NCBI GenBank assembly: GCA_964291505.2
Contig: OZ220216.1
Span: 1,984,001 to 2,048,000, forward strand
DNA length: 64,000 bases
Origin: Kistimonas sp964291505
GTDB lineage: Bacteria > Pseudomonadota > Gammaproteobacteria > Pseudomonadales > Endozoicomonadaceae
Direction of reading: 5' to 3'
Of the stretch, positions 40,797 to 50,767 are shown in pieces. The position numbers were made by a program, and so were the translations under genes. The notes beneath the pieces were generated by a model, which saw only the letters and a list, made by a program, of their open reading frames with translations, ran no database searches and was not told the origin of the DNA. The first letter of the stretch is position 1, and each line of letters opens with the position of its first letter.

Positions 40797-41945
40797 CTAC
40801 ACTTTGCTTTTATAAATCAGAGATTCAATCAATGTAGAATATTCTGAAAAGAAATTTTGAGACGTAAATCTTTCTGAAACATCATCATATAAATTATTAC
40901 TTATGAGCTGAAGCTTGTGTTTATCCATTCGATATATTTTATGAATCTTTTTAGCCAACAAGTCAATATTACCCACAGGGTATTGCAGTTTCTTTTCATT
41001 GATTAAGTGTGAAAATACTTCAATATTACTGCATAATACAGGTATATGACCAGCTATAGCTTCAAGTAGCACCAACCCAAAACCTTCTTTTTCAGATGGC
41101 ATTACGAACAAATCAAATGCTCTAACATAGCGATAAGCATCAGAAAGGGAACCAACGATTCGAACCTCTTCATTTAAAGAATACTTTTCAATCAAGTTTT
41201 CTAAATATAATTTATTATCTCCATCACCAATAATAAGGACTTTGGCTAGTGGAATACTGTTGCCATTTTTTAACCTGTGAATAGCCTCAATTATATCATG
41301 ATGTCTTTTGCCTCGTACAAGCCTACCGATACAAGCTATAACAAATTCATTCTCTTGGACAGAGAGCATCTTTCGGGCTTCCAAACGTGTAAATTGATTC
41401 TTTTCTAGCCCCTGAAAATCTAGTGCGTTATTTATTGATTTCGTATTGACACATGTAGCTCCAATAGAAAGTTCAAGCAAATACGTTCTCAATGGTGGAG
41501 AAACAGCTACTAATCGGCAGTTATCTTTAGAAAGAATATTTCTTAAATGACGCTTTATTGTTTCTTTAGGATTCGTATAACCATGACATACTGATAATAC
41601 GGAAGGTATAGAAATCGAAGAACTTAGTATCGATAAATGATATAGACTTGTTAGGCCATCACATATAATACAGTCAAAGTTCATGTCTACGATATATTTT
41701 GCAAGTCTTCTGCGCAAGAAATAAGAGCCAATGATTTTTTTACCCTTCGCAGCTTTCCGGCTTGCTTTAAAATTTACTATCTCGCTTTCATTTTTATCAG
41801 AAATATCACTCTTATCACCAGACAAATATAAAGTCGTTACTGAGTGACCTTCCTTTATAAGGTTATTTGCTAAGCTATTATGAATTTTATTTACTGCACA
41901 ATGATCACTGCGGCATGAAAAAAGTAAACTAAGTATTCTGGCCAT
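40797..41945 (-). CDS. Glycosyltransferase family 4
   Basis: 382 residues. The GT-B fold is seen in the N-terminal HSVTTLYLSG region and the C-terminal donor-binding half: IACIGRLVRGKRHHDIIEAIHRLKNG, LIIGDGDNKLYLENLI and FVMPSEKEGFGLVLLEAIAGHIPVLCSN (EX7E motif with two Glu). It transfers a sugar with retention, at the cytosolic face of the membrane. Very low GC suggests acquired DNA. The substrate cannot be told. Confidence 0.88.
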   Translation of the reverse strand: MARILSLLFSCRSDHCAVNKIHNSLANNLIKEGHSVTTLYLSGDKSDISDKNESEIVNFKASRKAAKGKKIIGSYFLRRRLAKYIVDMNFDCIICDGLTSLYHLSILSSSISIPSVLSVCHGYTNPKETIKRHLRNILSKDNCRLVAVSPPLRTYLLELSIGATCVNTKSINNALDFQGLEKNQFTRLEARKMLSVQENEFVIACIGRLVRGKRHHDIIEAIHRLKNGNSIPLAKVLIIGDGDNKLYLENLIEKYSLNEEVRIVGSLSDAYRYVRAFDLFVMPSEKEGFGLVLLEAIAGHIPVLCSNIEVFSHLINEKKLQYPVGNIDLLAKKIHKIYRMDKHKLQLISNNLYDDVSERFTSQNFFSEYSTLIESLIYKSKV

Positions 41946-42352
41946 ATAATCCCTTTACTAGATAACGCAAAACAAATCAGTGCACTTAAATATAGAAGAT
42001 ATATTTTTGACCCAGCATTATTGTAAATTGATACCAAGACAATTGGCATCACTAGTTATATAGCGATATATTATTTCGCAAAACCAACAACAATTGTAAA
42101 GACGAATGTAAAAACACAATCTTAAAAGCCATCATTTATGAGCTTAAAACAATCAAATGATTCATTCAAAAAACCTTTGAGATCTTTTATATTTGCATTT
42201 CTATCTCCTAACAAATGCATCTCCTTCTATACGCTATTTGATTAAACCTCATAATATACAGGAAACATTTTCGCAACGATAATAATTTTTCGGGGGGGGC
42301 ATACCCCCTTTCAGAAAATATATTTCACCGCAGCAAGAACAAACTTCTTGAA
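41946..42352. other. AT-rich intergenic region
   Basis: About 400 bases of low GC with a G8 tract and a GGGGG/CCCCC hairpin near its end (42285-42312). No gene seen. Confidence 0.35.
42285..42312 (-). terminator. Weak terminator-like G-rich hairpin
   Basis: On the minus strand GGGGG TATG CCCCC is followed by CCCGAAAAATT, so no T-run. The plus strand reads eight Gs then CATACCCCCTTT. It lies 40 bases after the GT4 gene stop and could end or pause that transcript. Confidence 0.35.
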
Positions 42353-43453
42353 TTATAAATATTTATTAACAAAAGGCAATTCCCAAAAAGCTTTTCTCAC
42401 TCTATCTTCAGAAAATGAAGATATCATTTTATTTTCTATACGATCTTTCATCTCATCAATTTGATCTTTATCAAGACCGTAATAATATTCAATAATTCTT
42501 GCTAATTTGTCATCATCACCAATATCAAATGATTCTCCAATGCCTTCAATAGCCTCTTCATTACCATCACATCGGCTTGTTGCACAAATATTTCGAGCAG
42601 CAAATGCCTCAAGCAAGGCCACAGGTAGGCCTTCTTTTATCGAGCTCAAAACAAAGCAATCAAATGCTGAGTAAAATCGATAAACCTCAGGTACCATACC
42701 AAGAAAAATTACGCGATCCTCTAGTCCGAGTTCATGCACTTGTTGCTTCAATTCTGACTCAAGCCGTCCCATTCCTGCAATTACCACTTTTGCATTCGGG
42801 AGGCTATTTTCTACCTTCGCAAATGCTCGAATCAGTGTTGCTTGGTCTTTATCAGGGTGTAAACGCCCAACGTTACCAATAATATAATCATCATCAGAGA
42901 GTCGAAGCTTATGACGAGCCTCTTCTCTCGTCAGTAGTTTTTTTCGAATGGAATCATAGTCAAGTGTGTTATACAGGTATCCTATTCTATCGCTAGGAAA
43001 GTTGCTTAGATCGGAGCGGATATTATCCCTTACCGCTTTTGATACTCCTAACAACGCAATCTGTTCTTTGTGACGATTCACATAAAGACGTCGCGCCCAA
43101 CGCTTATACCCTCCTCTTATATGATGAACACCTATGCAAAACAATTCTGGCACATGTGATGCGATATAGAGCGCTTTATAACGATGAGCGATAGCAAAGC
43201 GAAACTGATATTTTTTGTGCAATTGCTTCAAGTCATGGATTGGGCGTCGCTTCAATCCTCTTATATCCCTTGAACTGTAGTCCAGGAACACGACTTCTTC
43301 AGAAACTGACTCCCGGATAACAGCTTCATCAGGCTTGCCCTTGATGTAGACTGTGACAACCTTATAAGCCGTACCTTTAAAGAGCCCGGCATACTGCTTG
43401 GCGACACTCAGAAAAGGCGCCTTGTAATCATGACAAAGCTGGAGAACGTACAC
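42353..43453 (-). CDS. Glycosyltransferase family 4 (first gene of second ops operon)
   Basis: 366 residues from the GTG at 43453, chosen because AGGAGAG lies just upstream and the protein then starts MYVLQLCHDYKAPFLSVAKQYA as LPS-core type glycosyltransferases do. GT-B motifs: IIGNVGRLHPDKDQATLIRAF, VVIAGMGRLESELKQQV and CFVLSSIKEGLPVALLEAFAARN. An ops element (43478-43489) lies 25 bases before the start, so transcription here should depend on RfaH. Likely an LPS core or O-unit transferase. Confidence 0.88.
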   Translation of the reverse strand: MYVLQLCHDYKAPFLSVAKQYAGLFKGTAYKVVTVYIKGKPDEAVIRESVSEEVVFLDYSSRDIRGLKRRPIHDLKQLHKKYQFRFAIAHRYKALYIASHVPELFCIGVHHIRGGYKRWARRLYVNRHKEQIALLGVSKAVRDNIRSDLSNFPSDRIGYLYNTLDYDSIRKKLLTREEARHKLRLSDDDYIIGNVGRLHPDKDQATLIRAFAKVENSLPNAKVVIAGMGRLESELKQQVHELGLEDRVIFLGMVPEVYRFYSAFDCFVLSSIKEGLPVALLEAFAARNICATSRCDGNEEAIEGIGESFDIGDDDKLARIIEYYYGLDKDQIDEMKDRIENKMISSFSEDRVRKAFWELPFVNKYL

Positions 43454-43477
43454 GGTCTCTCCTATATGAAAAAAAAG

Positions 43478-43489
43478 CACGCTACCGCC
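43478..43489 (-). promoter_or_regulatory. ops element (RfaH recruitment site) of the second polysaccharide operon
   Basis: On the minus strand GGCGGTAGCGTG is identical to the E. coli ops core and is followed by CTTTTTTTTCATATAGGAGAG before the GTG start. RfaH binds the paused polymerase here and prevents termination. Confidence 0.88.
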
Positions 43490-43723
43490 CGACGGCCTTA
43501 AGTACAAACCGCAAAGCTGAAGCAGTAGACACTACCCAATGCAGGTAGAGGTTTGGCTATTATGATGATCAAAAAGGTCACGATACTACATGTACGGTCA
43601 TATAAATGCCAGAAGTGAACCGAATGTCCGTTGTCACAGAGAAACTCAAAGCAGAAAGAAGCGCTTGAAAGATAGATTCTGTAAAATAGTCAGTTTTATA
43701 AGCAACCTAAAACAGTGTTATTA

Positions 43724-44983
43724 ATGTCGGCTTTAACAACTAAACACATGGACATGCCCCAGTGGTTGGATCGCGTTGACCGTGTACTAAAAAATCGCTT
43801 TCTTCCTTTCGGCTTATTTGTTCAACTGACAGGCATGCTTTGGCTTGGGTCAAGTGGTGGGTACCTTACTCAAACGTACATCTGGTGCCTTCTACCAGGT
43901 TTACTCTCTTTGTGTATAGATATTTACCGCTATGGCATCAAAGACTGCATATCAGGTATGACAGCCGGTGAGAAGCTGTTAGGCATACTATTTATCTGGA
44001 TACTAGCCAACCCGCTTTTTGTATCTACCGGGATGGATATAGGTACAGTCCTCAATAGGGTCTTAAAGATAGTCCTTTACCTTTATGTGGTTCGGACAGT
44101 GGTATTACGTCTTCAAAAACCTGAGAAGCTCCTATTGATAGCCTCGAGTGTCGCGACTCTATTTGCATTAATCACATTAATTTATCAGTTCGGTATATTG
44201 GGTCAGCCAATGGGGATTCGAGCGCTAGGTTACCTCGGTTACCGAGTAGGTAGTCTGGGAATTGGTGAATTTGCGGAACTAGGTAATCCGATTCTAGCAG
44301 CGCTTTACTATGGTTGTTTCGCTTCGATACTTTGCGGATACTTGGCAACCAAACAATCCAGCTGGCAAGTTAAGTTACTTGCGATTATGGGCATTATAAT
44401 TATTGGGCTATTCATTCTACTTTCAGGGGCCCGAGGGCCTTTAATGGCCTTGATCGCTATGCTTGGAGTAGCAACACTGCTATGCCAGTACCCATGGAAA
44501 AAAACAATAATCGCAATACTTAATTTCGTAGTGACTCTGACACTATTTTGGCTGCATAACGATATTATGTTGCAATATCATCATGTGGTTGCAGACGGCT
44601 TCAACGGAAGGTTCGTTAACTGGAAACAAGCTATAGACTATATATATGACAAGCCCTTATTTGGTCATGGTGCGCATGCAGAATATATTGGTCCGTTGTG
44701 GCGTGGGGTCATACTTGAGCACCCCCATAATATGCTGTTAAACATTACTTATTTTTGGGGCATCCCTGCAGGCTTGCTGTTTATTGCCATCACGACTTGG
44801 AGTGTCATGATCACCTTAGTTTATCGACATCATTTAATGATCGTGATTGCTGGGTGCTGTATTATTTTTGGTCAAGTAGGTATGATTACGGACACGTACA
44901 GCTTTCTTGTACGCCCTGATTTACAGTGGCTTATGTTCTTTTTCCCCGTAATGTTATGTACCTTTAAAAAAAGAGCACAATAA
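43724..44983 (+). CDS. O-antigen ligase/polymerase (WaaL/Wzy_C family)
   Basis: About 419 residues with around ten hydrophobic helices. The Wzy_C signature is ILLSGARGPLMALIAMLGV, and the large periplasmic loop has the conserved GHGAHAEYIGPLWRGVILEHPHNMLLNITYFWGIPAGLL with the HPHN motif. WaaL joins the polymerised O-antigen to lipid A-core in the periplasm. It is the only plus-strand gene in the locus and sits between two minus-strand operons. A GTG at 43715 in frame is an alternative start; neither has a clear ribosome site. Confidence 0.85.
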   Translation: MSALTTKHMDMPQWLDRVDRVLKNRFLPFGLFVQLTGMLWLGSSGGYLTQTYIWCLLPGLLSLCIDIYRYGIKDCISGMTAGEKLLGILFIWILANPLFVSTGMDIGTVLNRVLKIVLYLYVVRTVVLRLQKPEKLLLIASSVATLFALITLIYQFGILGQPMGIRALGYLGYRVGSLGIGEFAELGNPILAALYYGCFASILCGYLATKQSSWQVKLLAIMGIIIIGLFILLSGARGPLMALIAMLGVATLLCQYPWKKTIIAILNFVVTLTLFWLHNDIMLQYHHVVADGFNGRFVNWKQAIDYIYDKPLFGHGAHAEYIGPLWRGVILEHPHNMLLNITYFWGIPAGLLFIAITTWSVMITLVYRHHLMIVIAGCCIIFGQVGMITDTYSFLVRPDLQWLMFFFPVMLCTFKKRAQ

Positions 44984-44992
44984 TTATTCAGC

Positions 44993-45012
44993 TTGGGGCT
45001 ATCTAGCCCCAA
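44993..45012. other. Hairpin between convergent polysaccharide genes
   Basis: TTGGGGCTA/TAGCCCCAA, a perfect stem between the ligase and the sugar phosphotransferase stops. No T-run; could still slow both transcripts. Confidence 0.45.
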
Positions 45013-46279
45013 ACCCTGTAAGCATTGTATGTAATGTTTTAAATACTATTAGGATATCGAGCCATAAAGAGAAATTCTTAATATAATAGAGGTCATGCTC
45101 AAGCTTAAGACGTGTTTCATCCTCAGAAGCCGCATAACCATGAGAAACCTGTGCCCATCCAGTTATACCCGGTCTAACTATATGTCGGTAACCATAAAAT
45201 GGAATATTTTTTTCGAACTGCTTAACGAATACTTTCTGCTCTGGCCTTGGACCAATTAAACTCATATCACCTTTAAGTATATTAAGAAATTGTGGCAACT
45301 CATCAATTCTCGTTCTACGGATAAACTTACCAAATTTTGTAATACGCATATCGTCTGAAGTAGCAAACTGAGCACCATTTTCTTCAGAATTAATAGCCAT
45401 ACTTCTAAGCTTGAATATTTTAAACTCCTTTCCTCCTCTACCTACACGATTTTGAGTAAAAAAAGCATCTCCTGGAGACTCAAGCTTTACAATTACTGCT
45501 GCTATAAGGACTAGCCCTAACACTAGCGGTCCCAAAAATATAACGACAAAAATATCCATGAACCGCTTCAATAAAGAAAATGTTGATGAGGGCGAGAGAT
45601 TACCATCGTCACCAGCAGATAGATGCTTAACATCCACACGACCAGTCAATGATTCAAGTAGTTTCTTATAATTAACAACAGAGTTACCTTTAAGTGAAGC
45701 ATCCGAAATAAATTTTTCCCATTCATGTGTTAGTGCATTGAAATCAGCTGCAATCGCATCATATCTAGTTTTTCCAAGCCTTGGTCTCTTAAGAATTCTC
45801 CAAGACACTCCATGTATACCCGTTAACCTTAGAGATTCTCCACAAGGCACAACTGCAACTTTAATTCTTCGATATTTATTAACAATATAGCTCGAGAAAA
45901 CAATATATGAAATAACTGTCATAAAAGACAAGATCAAAACTGATCTTGCATATTCTATTCTGAAAATCAGGATAACAAAAAACAAAAGAGCTGAAACCGA
46001 TAAACTAACAGGAATAATGTACCTTAAGCTATCAACACTTGGATATTTTGAAAAGACAGAAATTATAAAATCTGATAAGAAAAAAAGAAGCATTGCAGCG
46101 ATTAATGCATTTGATACAGAATGCATTTCTGTAATCTGCTTAATTTTATCAGGAAGAGTTATAGATAAAACAAGATACACAGATAACAATCCTAATGCGA
46201 TTCTTATATATCTTGTATACAACACCTTTTCATAGATCTTATCGAAGCGTCTATAGCCAGCACCGTTTAAAATAGTCAT
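44999..46279 (-). CDS. Polyprenyl-phosphate sugar phosphotransferase (bacterial sugar transferase family)
   Basis: 426 residues: several N-terminal hydrophobic helices and a C-terminal catalytic domain (about 225-426) that begins KRFMDIFVVIFLGPLVLGL and has FFTQNRVGRGGKEFKIFKLRSM, TRIDELPQFLNILKGDMSLIGPRPE and the end YYIKNFSLWLDILIVFKTL. This is the WbaP/WcaJ-type family that starts repeat-unit assembly by moving sugar-1-phosphate to undecaprenyl phosphate. Which sugar is unknown. Confidence 0.92.
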   Translation of the reverse strand: MTILNGAGYRRFDKIYEKVLYTRYIRIALGLLSVYLVLSITLPDKIKQITEMHSVSNALIAAMLLFFLSDFIISVFSKYPSVDSLRYIIPVSLSVSALLFFVILIFRIEYARSVLILSFMTVISYIVFSSYIVNKYRRIKVAVVPCGESLRLTGIHGVSWRILKRPRLGKTRYDAIAADFNALTHEWEKFISDASLKGNSVVNYKKLLESLTGRVDVKHLSAGDDGNLSPSSTFSLLKRFMDIFVVIFLGPLVLGLVLIAAVIVKLESPGDAFFTQNRVGRGGKEFKIFKLRSMAINSEENGAQFATSDDMRITKFGKFIRRTRIDELPQFLNILKGDMSLIGPRPEQKVFVKQFEKNIPFYGYRHIVRPGITGWAQVSHGYAASEDETRLKLEHDLYYIKNFSLWLDILIVFKTLHTMLTGFGAR

Positions 46280-46439
46280 AATTTTATGTGCATTATTAGA
46301 AGTTTAACACTAAGAAACAAGCGAAACCACAAAACTGCAATTCATTATTGCAATCAATTTCGCTCTAGACTAGATACTATTCTTTAACGAAGAAGGAGCT
46401 TATTAACCATAAAATATATAATTTTTTTACTTCTTCACA
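46280..46439. other. Gap between manC and the sugar phosphotransferase gene
   Basis: 160 AT-rich bases without a recognised feature. Confidence 0.25.
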
Positions 46440-47918
46440 TCAAGTACGCCCGTAATCATCCTCTAAGCGGACTATATCATCCTCACCTAAATAAGAGCCA
46501 CTTTGAACCTCGATTAATTCAAGATCAAACTTTCCTGGGTTCTCTAATCGGTGCACCACACCAATCGGTATATAGGTAGACTGGTTTTCGGTAAGCATTA
46601 TCTCTTGCTCCCCATTAGTAACTAGCGCAGTTCCTTTCACTACAATCCAATGCTCTGCACGATGATAATGTTTCTGTAACGAAAGCTGCGCACCAGGCTT
46701 AACAGTAATACGTTTCACTTGGTAACGTTCACCAGAATCAATAGAATCGTAGCTACCCCATGGTCGATAAACTTTTCGGTGTCTTTTGGCTTCAGAACGC
46801 CCCTCGTTTTTTATACGCTCTACAATCTTCTTAACATCTTGTACTCTTGACTTATCTGCGATGAGGATTGCGTCATCGCTTTCAGCAATTACAAGACCTT
46901 TAACGCCGACTGTCGCAATCAACTTTTTTTCGCTTCTGATATAAGTATCACAAGTATCATGCAGCATCGCATCACCCTGCACAGCATTGCCCTGTTCATC
47001 CTTTTTAGCAATGTCCCACAGAGAAGACCAAGAACCAACATCAGACCATCCTGCATCCAGTGGTACAACAACAGCATCTTGCGTTTTTTCCATTACTGCA
47101 TAGTCTATAGACTCATCTGGACAGGCTAAAAAAGCCGCTTCGTTGAGCCGAACAAAATCCATATCACGATGTTCAATCGCAATAGCCTGCTCACAGGCCG
47201 AAAGGATATCTGGCCTGAAACGTTTTAGTTCTTCAAGGTATCGTGATGCCTTGAACATAAATATACCTGAGTTCCAGTAGTATCCCCCTTCGTCAAGGTA
47301 CTGTTCTGCAGTAGCCAAATCCGGTTTTTCAACAAACTCATCAACTGCCAGGCAAAATGAGTTTGTATATTGTGAGGAAGTCTCGTTCTCTTCACGATCA
47401 TCAGCAGTGTGTTTTATATCATCCAGATGGTCAACCGAGGCCTTGATATAACCATACCCAGTCTCAGGGTGTGACGGTACAATGCCGAACGTCACCAACT
47501 TCCCCCCACGTGCAGCAGGTAGTGCAAAATCGACAGCCGAATGAAATGCAGCCATATCCTGAATCTCATGATCGGCAGCCATCACGAGTAAGACTGGATC
47601 ATTATAACCACTGCTTAATGCTTTTAGCGCTGTAAGTGCTACAGCTGGTGCTGTATTACGTGCTACTGGTTCTAGAATAATAGCTTCAGCCTTACAATCC
47701 AATTGCCGTAGTTGTTCTGCCACCAGAAAACGGTGATCCTCATTTGCGATGATGAATGGTTTTCCCAGCTCTGCTAAACCTTCCAGCCTCGAAATCGTAT
47801 TCTGAAGCAAAGAATTTTCATTAATCAGTGAAAGAAACTGCTTAGGATACAATGAGCGTGACTGGGGCCAAAGACGACTTCCAGAACCGCCAGACATTAT
47901 AACAGGTAGTAAATTCAT
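46440..47918 (-). CDS. manC: Mannose-1-phosphate guanylyltransferase/mannose-6-phosphate isomerase
   Basis: 492 residues. The N-terminal nucleotidyltransferase has MSGGSGSRLWPQSRSLYPKQF and EKPDLATAEQYL; the C-terminal cupin domain holds RPWGSYDSIDSGERYQVKRI and the metal-site QKHYHRAEHWIVVKGT. This bifunctional type makes GDP-mannose from mannose-6-P and GTP. It feeds the gmd and fcl genes just upstream for GDP-L-fucose synthesis. Confidence 0.96.
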   Translation of the reverse strand: MNLLPVIMSGGSGSRLWPQSRSLYPKQFLSLINENSLLQNTISRLEGLAELGKPFIIANEDHRFLVAEQLRQLDCKAEAIILEPVARNTAPAVALTALKALSSGYNDPVLLVMAADHEIQDMAAFHSAVDFALPAARGGKLVTFGIVPSHPETGYGYIKASVDHLDDIKHTADDREENETSSQYTNSFCLAVDEFVEKPDLATAEQYLDEGGYYWNSGIFMFKASRYLEELKRFRPDILSACEQAIAIEHRDMDFVRLNEAAFLACPDESIDYAVMEKTQDAVVVPLDAGWSDVGSWSSLWDIAKKDEQGNAVQGDAMLHDTCDTYIRSEKKLIATVGVKGLVIAESDDAILIADKSRVQDVKKIVERIKNEGRSEAKRHRKVYRPWGSYDSIDSGERYQVKRITVKPGAQLSLQKHYHRAEHWIVVKGTALVTNGEQEIMLTENQSTYIPIGVVHRLENPGKFDLELIEVQSGSYLGEDDIVRLEDDYGRT

Positions 47919-48131
47919 GTATTGTTCTTTACCCTGTAAAATCCAGAGTCACAATAGCAATCTATTACATGTTTTCATGCTTTTGTTATTTGTGACAAAA
48001 GATAATTAAAGAAAATAATCTTCGTTAGATAAATAGGTTTTATGTTACATAAGAGATTTTAAGCCGCTGACACATAATAAATATTAACAAGCCCAAAACC
48101 GTCGAATGTTAACATTCTACTCCAGTATTAT

Positions 48132-49151
48132 TTAGTCTGTCCTCAAATCTGCCGCATGCTCAAGATACCACTCATACGTAGATGCTAACCCATCTAACAG
48201 TGTAGTGGATGCCTTCCAACCAAATCTTTCCATACGAGAAACATCTAGCATCTTACGTGGTGTACCATCGGGCTTACTGGTATCAAATACAATTTCCCCT
48301 TCAAAACCGACCACTTGCTTCATTGCATCAGCCAACTCACGTATAGTACAGTCCATACCAACTCCTACATTAATATGACTCATCATGGGATCGGTATTCA
48401 CTTTGTAGACTGCCTGGTCAAGATTCATGACATGGATACAGGCTGCAGCCATATCATCAACATGAAGAAACTCACGCTTAGGTTTTCCGGTTCCCCATAC
48501 CACAACTGAATCATCTCCCCTTCTCTTTGCTTCATGGAAACGACGCATTAGGGCCGGAATCACGTGACTATTTTCCGAATGAAAATTATCGTTTTCACCA
48601 TAAAGGTTCGTTGGCATGACCGATCGGTAATCGACACCGTATTGTCGATTATAAGATTCGCAGAGTTTAATACCTGCAATCTTAGCAATCGCATAGGGTT
48701 CATTAGTGGTTTCCAAGTGTCCGCTCAACAGCGAGTTCTCCTCTATCGGTTGTTGTGCAAGCCTCGGATAAATACAGCTAGAACCTAGAAATAATAGCTT
48801 TTTAACACCAGCCTGATAAGCCTGGTGTATGATATTACATTCCATCATCAAGTTTTGATAGATAAACTCGGCAGGATATGCTTCATTAGCGTGAATGCCG
48901 CCAACCCTAGCCGCTGCCAAATAAACTTGGTCAATTTTTTCAGACTGAAAAAAGTTTTTTACTGCATCCTGGTTTGCGAGATCAAGATCCTTACGATCCC
49001 GTGTGACCAGATCAGCCCATTCCTTTGTCGCCAACTGACGAACAATGGCAGATCCTACCATTCCCTTATGACCAGCAACAAACACCTTTTTTATTGTATT
49101 AGAATGAAAAGTTGCAGTCTCGGGTTTATGCGTTACATCTATTTTTGACAT
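48132..49151 (-). CDS. fcl: GDP-L-fucose synthase
   Basis: 339 residues, slightly longer than E. coli Fcl because of a 20-residue N-terminal extension before KKVFVAGHKGMVGSAIVRQL (GxxGxxG). The catalytic YxxxK is in PYAIAKIAG and the Ser in LFLGSSCIYP. It epimerises and reduces the 4-keto-6-deoxymannose product of Gmd to GDP-L-fucose with NADPH. Following gmd and preceding manC, it completes the GDP-fucose route. The extension could mean the true start is downstream, but no ATG is in frame near. Confidence 0.95.
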   Translation of the reverse strand: MSKIDVTHKPETATFHSNTIKKVFVAGHKGMVGSAIVRQLATKEWADLVTRDRKDLDLANQDAVKNFFQSEKIDQVYLAAARVGGIHANEAYPAEFIYQNLMMECNIIHQAYQAGVKKLLFLGSSCIYPRLAQQPIEENSLLSGHLETTNEPYAIAKIAGIKLCESYNRQYGVDYRSVMPTNLYGENDNFHSENSHVIPALMRRFHEAKRRGDDSVVVWGTGKPKREFLHVDDMAAACIHVMNLDQAVYKVNTDPMMSHINVGVGMDCTIRELADAMKQVVGFEGEIVFDTSKPDGTPRKMLDVSRMERFGWKASTTLLDGLASTYEWYLEHAADLRTD

Positions 49152-49406
49152 ATCTAAAATATAAAGCTTAATTATTAATACAAATAAAACCAGATACTAA
49201 ATCTATTTTATTTCATCAGCCATACGCCTATACCACAATAATTATCACTATTAAAACAGATATTAATGCTTTACTTGTGAGTTTCTAGCAAGGCACATTA
49301 TAAAATAATGTGCCAGAGCACAGATACATAATATAGTACTCAATTTAGAATTAACGGTATTCACTGAGACTGATGAACTTCATGGTCACTTAATGATTCC
49401 CCATAT
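49152..49406. other. gmd-fcl gap with a hairpin
   Basis: A 255-base gap, unusually long for two genes of one pathway. It holds GGCACATTAT/ATAATGTGCC, a 10-bp perfect stem with 3-base loop (49292-49314), with no T-run. Confidence 0.4.
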
Positions 49407-50528
49407 CTACTCTCTAGAAACATTAACATCATATCCATGCTCTCTAAGAAGGGCATGTTGTTTAGCTTTTTCAAGATCAAACATAACCATTTCCGCGACC
49501 ATTTCTTCTAAAGTCGTAGTCGGTACCCAGCCGAGTTTAGCCTTAGCATTGGAGGGATCACCCAATAAGGTATCAACTTCAGCGGGACGAAAGTAACGTG
49601 GATCAACAGCGACAACTTTTTGGCCAACTTTCATACCTGGAGCATGTTTGCTATCTATACTTGCGACATACCCACACTCATTCACGCCCTTACCTTGCCA
49701 GACGAGAGATATACCTAGTGCTGCTGCAGCCAATTCCACAAACTGGCGTACAGAATATTGTACACCTGTGGCAATGACAAAATCTTCTGGCTTCAGTTGT
49801 TGCAACATAAGCCACTGCATTTCGACATAATCACGTGCGTGTCCCCAGTCGCGCAGCGCATCAAGATTCCCAAGATAAAGGCACTCATCTAATCCCTGAG
49901 CAATATTACACAGGCCACGTGTTATCTTGCGAGTCACAAATGTTTCACCTCGACGGGGAGATTCGTGGTTAAAAAGGATGCCGTTACAGGCATACATACC
50001 ATAGGATTCCCGATAGTTCACAGTGATCCAGTATGCATAAAGCTTCGCACATGCATATGGTGATCGCGGATAGAACGGCGTGCTTTCATTCTGGGGGGTT
50101 TCTTGTACCAAACCATAAAGTTCTGATGTTGAAGCCTGATAGAAACGTGTCTTTTTTTCAAGCCCCAAAAAGCGGATAGCCTCCAACAAGCGTAAAGTCC
50201 CCAACGCATCAACATCAGCTGTATATTCCGGAGACTCAAACGACACTGCAACATGCGATTGAGCTGCAAGATTATAGACTTCATCAGGCTGTACTTCACT
50301 TATGATACGGGTAAGATTCGAGCTATCACTTAAATCACCATAATGAAGCTTAAAACTCTGATGTTTTACATGGGGATCTTCATAAATATGATCAATACGT
50401 TCAGTGTTAAATGATGATGTACGACGTTTGATACCATGTACTTCATATCCTTTTTTTAAAAGAAATTCAGCAAGATATGAACCGTCCTGACCTGTGACAC
50501 CAGAAATTAGAGCTACTTTTTTACTCAT
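49407..50528 (-). CDS. gmd: GDP-mannose 4,6-dehydratase
   Basis: 373 residues. The Rossmann motif VALISGVTGQDGSYLAEFLL begins it, RRTSSFNTERIDHIY follows, and the catalytic triad region is TSELYG and the YxxxK in PRSPYACAKLYAYW. It makes GDP-4-keto-6-deoxy-D-mannose from GDP-mannose. Next to fcl and manC it supplies GDP-L-fucose, or GDP-rhamnose or perosamine if other enzymes acted. It is the last gene before the IS nest on the upstream side. Confidence 0.97.
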   Translation of the reverse strand: MSKKVALISGVTGQDGSYLAEFLLKKGYEVHGIKRRTSSFNTERIDHIYEDPHVKHQSFKLHYGDLSDSSNLTRIISEVQPDEVYNLAAQSHVAVSFESPEYTADVDALGTLRLLEAIRFLGLEKKTRFYQASTSELYGLVQETPQNESTPFYPRSPYACAKLYAYWITVNYRESYGMYACNGILFNHESPRRGETFVTRKITRGLCNIAQGLDECLYLGNLDALRDWGHARDYVEMQWLMLQQLKPEDFVIATGVQYSVRQFVELAAAALGISLVWQGKGVNECGYVASIDSKHAPGMKVGQKVVAVDPRYFRPAEVDTLLGDPSNAKAKLGWVPTTTLEEMVAEMVMFDLEKAKQHALLREHGYDVNVSRE

Positions 50529-50636
50529 TCAATCCTCACAACAAATAAAACAAACGTATCTTAAACTGAAAATTAGACATTTTATTTAAAATTTATTCAA
50601 TAAATGCATAGCCTTCACTGATTCAATGGGCTCTGT

Positions 50637-50756
50637 TCAAAGTAAGTGTCGTTTTACCCAATGAATAGAAATCTGATCTAAAAAGCCTTCTTCTGAGAAG
50701 ATATGGGTCTTTAAATATCGCTTCCAAGCCAGGTAACTGATCTGAAGCAGTAAAAA
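50637..50756 (-). pseudogene. Truncated transposase-like C-terminus cut by the IS3 element
   Basis: The minus-strand frame just past the IS3 end reads LLLQISYLAWKRYLKTHIFSEEGFLDQISIH...VKRHLL and stops at 50637. It has no start and looks like the tail of a coding sequence, possibly a transposase, truncated at the IS boundary. Confidence 0.3.
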
Positions 50757-50767
50757 TGGACATCCGC

